The position numbers and the translations under genes are program-made. The notes under the pieces are model-generated. The model was not told the origin of the DNA, ran no database searches, and saw only the letters and a list, made by a program, of their open reading frames with translations. From assembly GCA_964544475.1 (NCBI GenBank), contig CAZJBS010000067.1:1-6854 (forward strand): a DNA stretch of 6,854 bases, read 5' to 3'. The stretch comes from CAZJBS01 sp964544475 (GTDB lineage Bacteria; CLD3; SB21). Shown here in pieces: positions 6,695-6,854 of the stretch; position 1 is the stretch's first letter; the number at the start of each line of letters is the position of its first letter.

Positions 6695-6744
6695 CTCGAT
6701 TTCGCGCGCAGGCTATTCTGCACTTTCTTTTTGTCGCGCCAAGA

Positions 6745-6799
6745 GAACCGCTCGCCGAGTAGGTCCGCCGAAGGCGGGCCGTATCGCGGTGAGCCGTTC
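6745..6799. repeat. Two-tier imperfect inverted repeat
   Basis: The outer arms GAACCGCTCGCCG (6745-6757) and CGGTGAGCCGTTC (6787-6799) pair over 13 positions with one mismatch and one G-T wobble. The inner arms GGTCCGCC (6762-6769) and GGCGGGCC (6773-6780) pair with one wobble around loop GAA. It sits between hairpin copies 2 and 3. It could be a REP-like element or an end of a mobile element; no gene is seen in it. Confidence 0.55.
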
Positions 6800-6823
6800 A
6801 GCCGACAATTCTTCTGTCTTGTC

Positions 6824-6843
6824 ACACCCGCGGAAAGCGGGTG
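6824..6843. repeat. GC-rich hairpin, copy 3
   Basis: Arms CACCCGC and GCGGGTG (7 bp) around GGAAA. The terminal T of copies 1 and 2 is a C here. It lies 150 bases after copy 2 and ends 11 bases before the window edge, so more copies may follow. Confidence 0.65.
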
Positions 6844-6854
6844 CCTCGATTTCG

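Larger units (their letters stand above)
6348..6700. repeat. 118-bp tandem repeat array interrupted by an assembly gap
   Basis: One unit begins at 6365 and the next at 6483. Positions 6365-6418 and 6483-6536 are identical over 54 bases. Positions 6419-6478 match 6637-6696 at 57 of 60 bases after the N run. A decayed fragment of an earlier unit is seen at 6348-6360. Each full unit carries two hairpins: GCTCCCGC/GCGGGAGC (6376-6383 and 6412-6419), and ACACCCGC/GCGGGTGT (6456-6463 and 6469-6476). Open frames crossing it are repeat artefacts. Confidence 0.85.

Noticed and set aside
6355..6825. Open frames of about 120-135 codons on both strands across the repeat array and N gap.
   Set aside because: They exist only because the repeat lacks stops in that phase and the N run was read through. 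They contain the tandem repeat twice and no domain.

Overview
The window is a [NiFe]-hydrogenase locus, every recognisable gene of which is read on the minus strand (from high to low coordinates). The genes are a maturation protease (5836-6288), then the structural set hyaA (4533-5630), hyaB (2816-4531) and hyaC (2129-2806), a second maturation protease hyaD (1669-2157), hypA (1162-1512), a small GIY-YIG nuclease gene (768-1082) and hypB (1-648, whose stop codon is the first three bases of the window). The enzyme is a membrane-bound uptake hydrogenase: a Tat-exported small subunit with a C-terminal anchor helix, a large subunit with both Ni-binding CxxC motifs, and a four-helix di-heme cytochrome b that passes electrons to the quinone pool. 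The small subunit carries the extra cysteines of a six-cysteine proximal cluster, the hallmark of the oxygen-tolerant Hya / group 1d enzymes. HyaD would trim the large subunit; HypA and HypB would deliver nickel.

Organism: Tat export, the membrane anchor and the strong resemblance to E. coli Hyd-1 (recalled from memory) suggest a Gram-negative, probably aerobic or oxygen-exposed bacterium. Base composition is fairly high (189 G+C of 300 at positions 241-540 by hand count). A run of exactly 100 N inside a tandem repeat marks this as a scaffolded draft assembly, perhaps from a metagenome. I cannot name the taxon.

Layout: 1-1170 is hypB, then a GIY-YIG cassette bracketed by 10-bp inverted repeats and two palindromes, then hypA. 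1513-1668 is a leader with a good sigma70-like promoter for hypA. 1669-5630 is the tightly coupled hyaABCD block (gaps of 1 and 9 nt, then a 29-nt overlap into hyaD). 5631-5835 is the hya control region with two palindromes, a possible sigma54 promoter and a leader hairpin. 5836-6288 is the second protease. 6289-6854 has no gene: it is a repeat-rich stretch with a 118-bp tandem repeat, recurrent hairpins and the N gap.

The most interesting non-hydrogenase signal is the GIY-YIG cassette between hypA and hypB. It has lower G+C than hypB, is bounded by inverted repeats, and its upstream palindrome shares its 12-nt loop pattern with the repeat array more than 5 kb away. This looks like a repeat-associated nuclease element.
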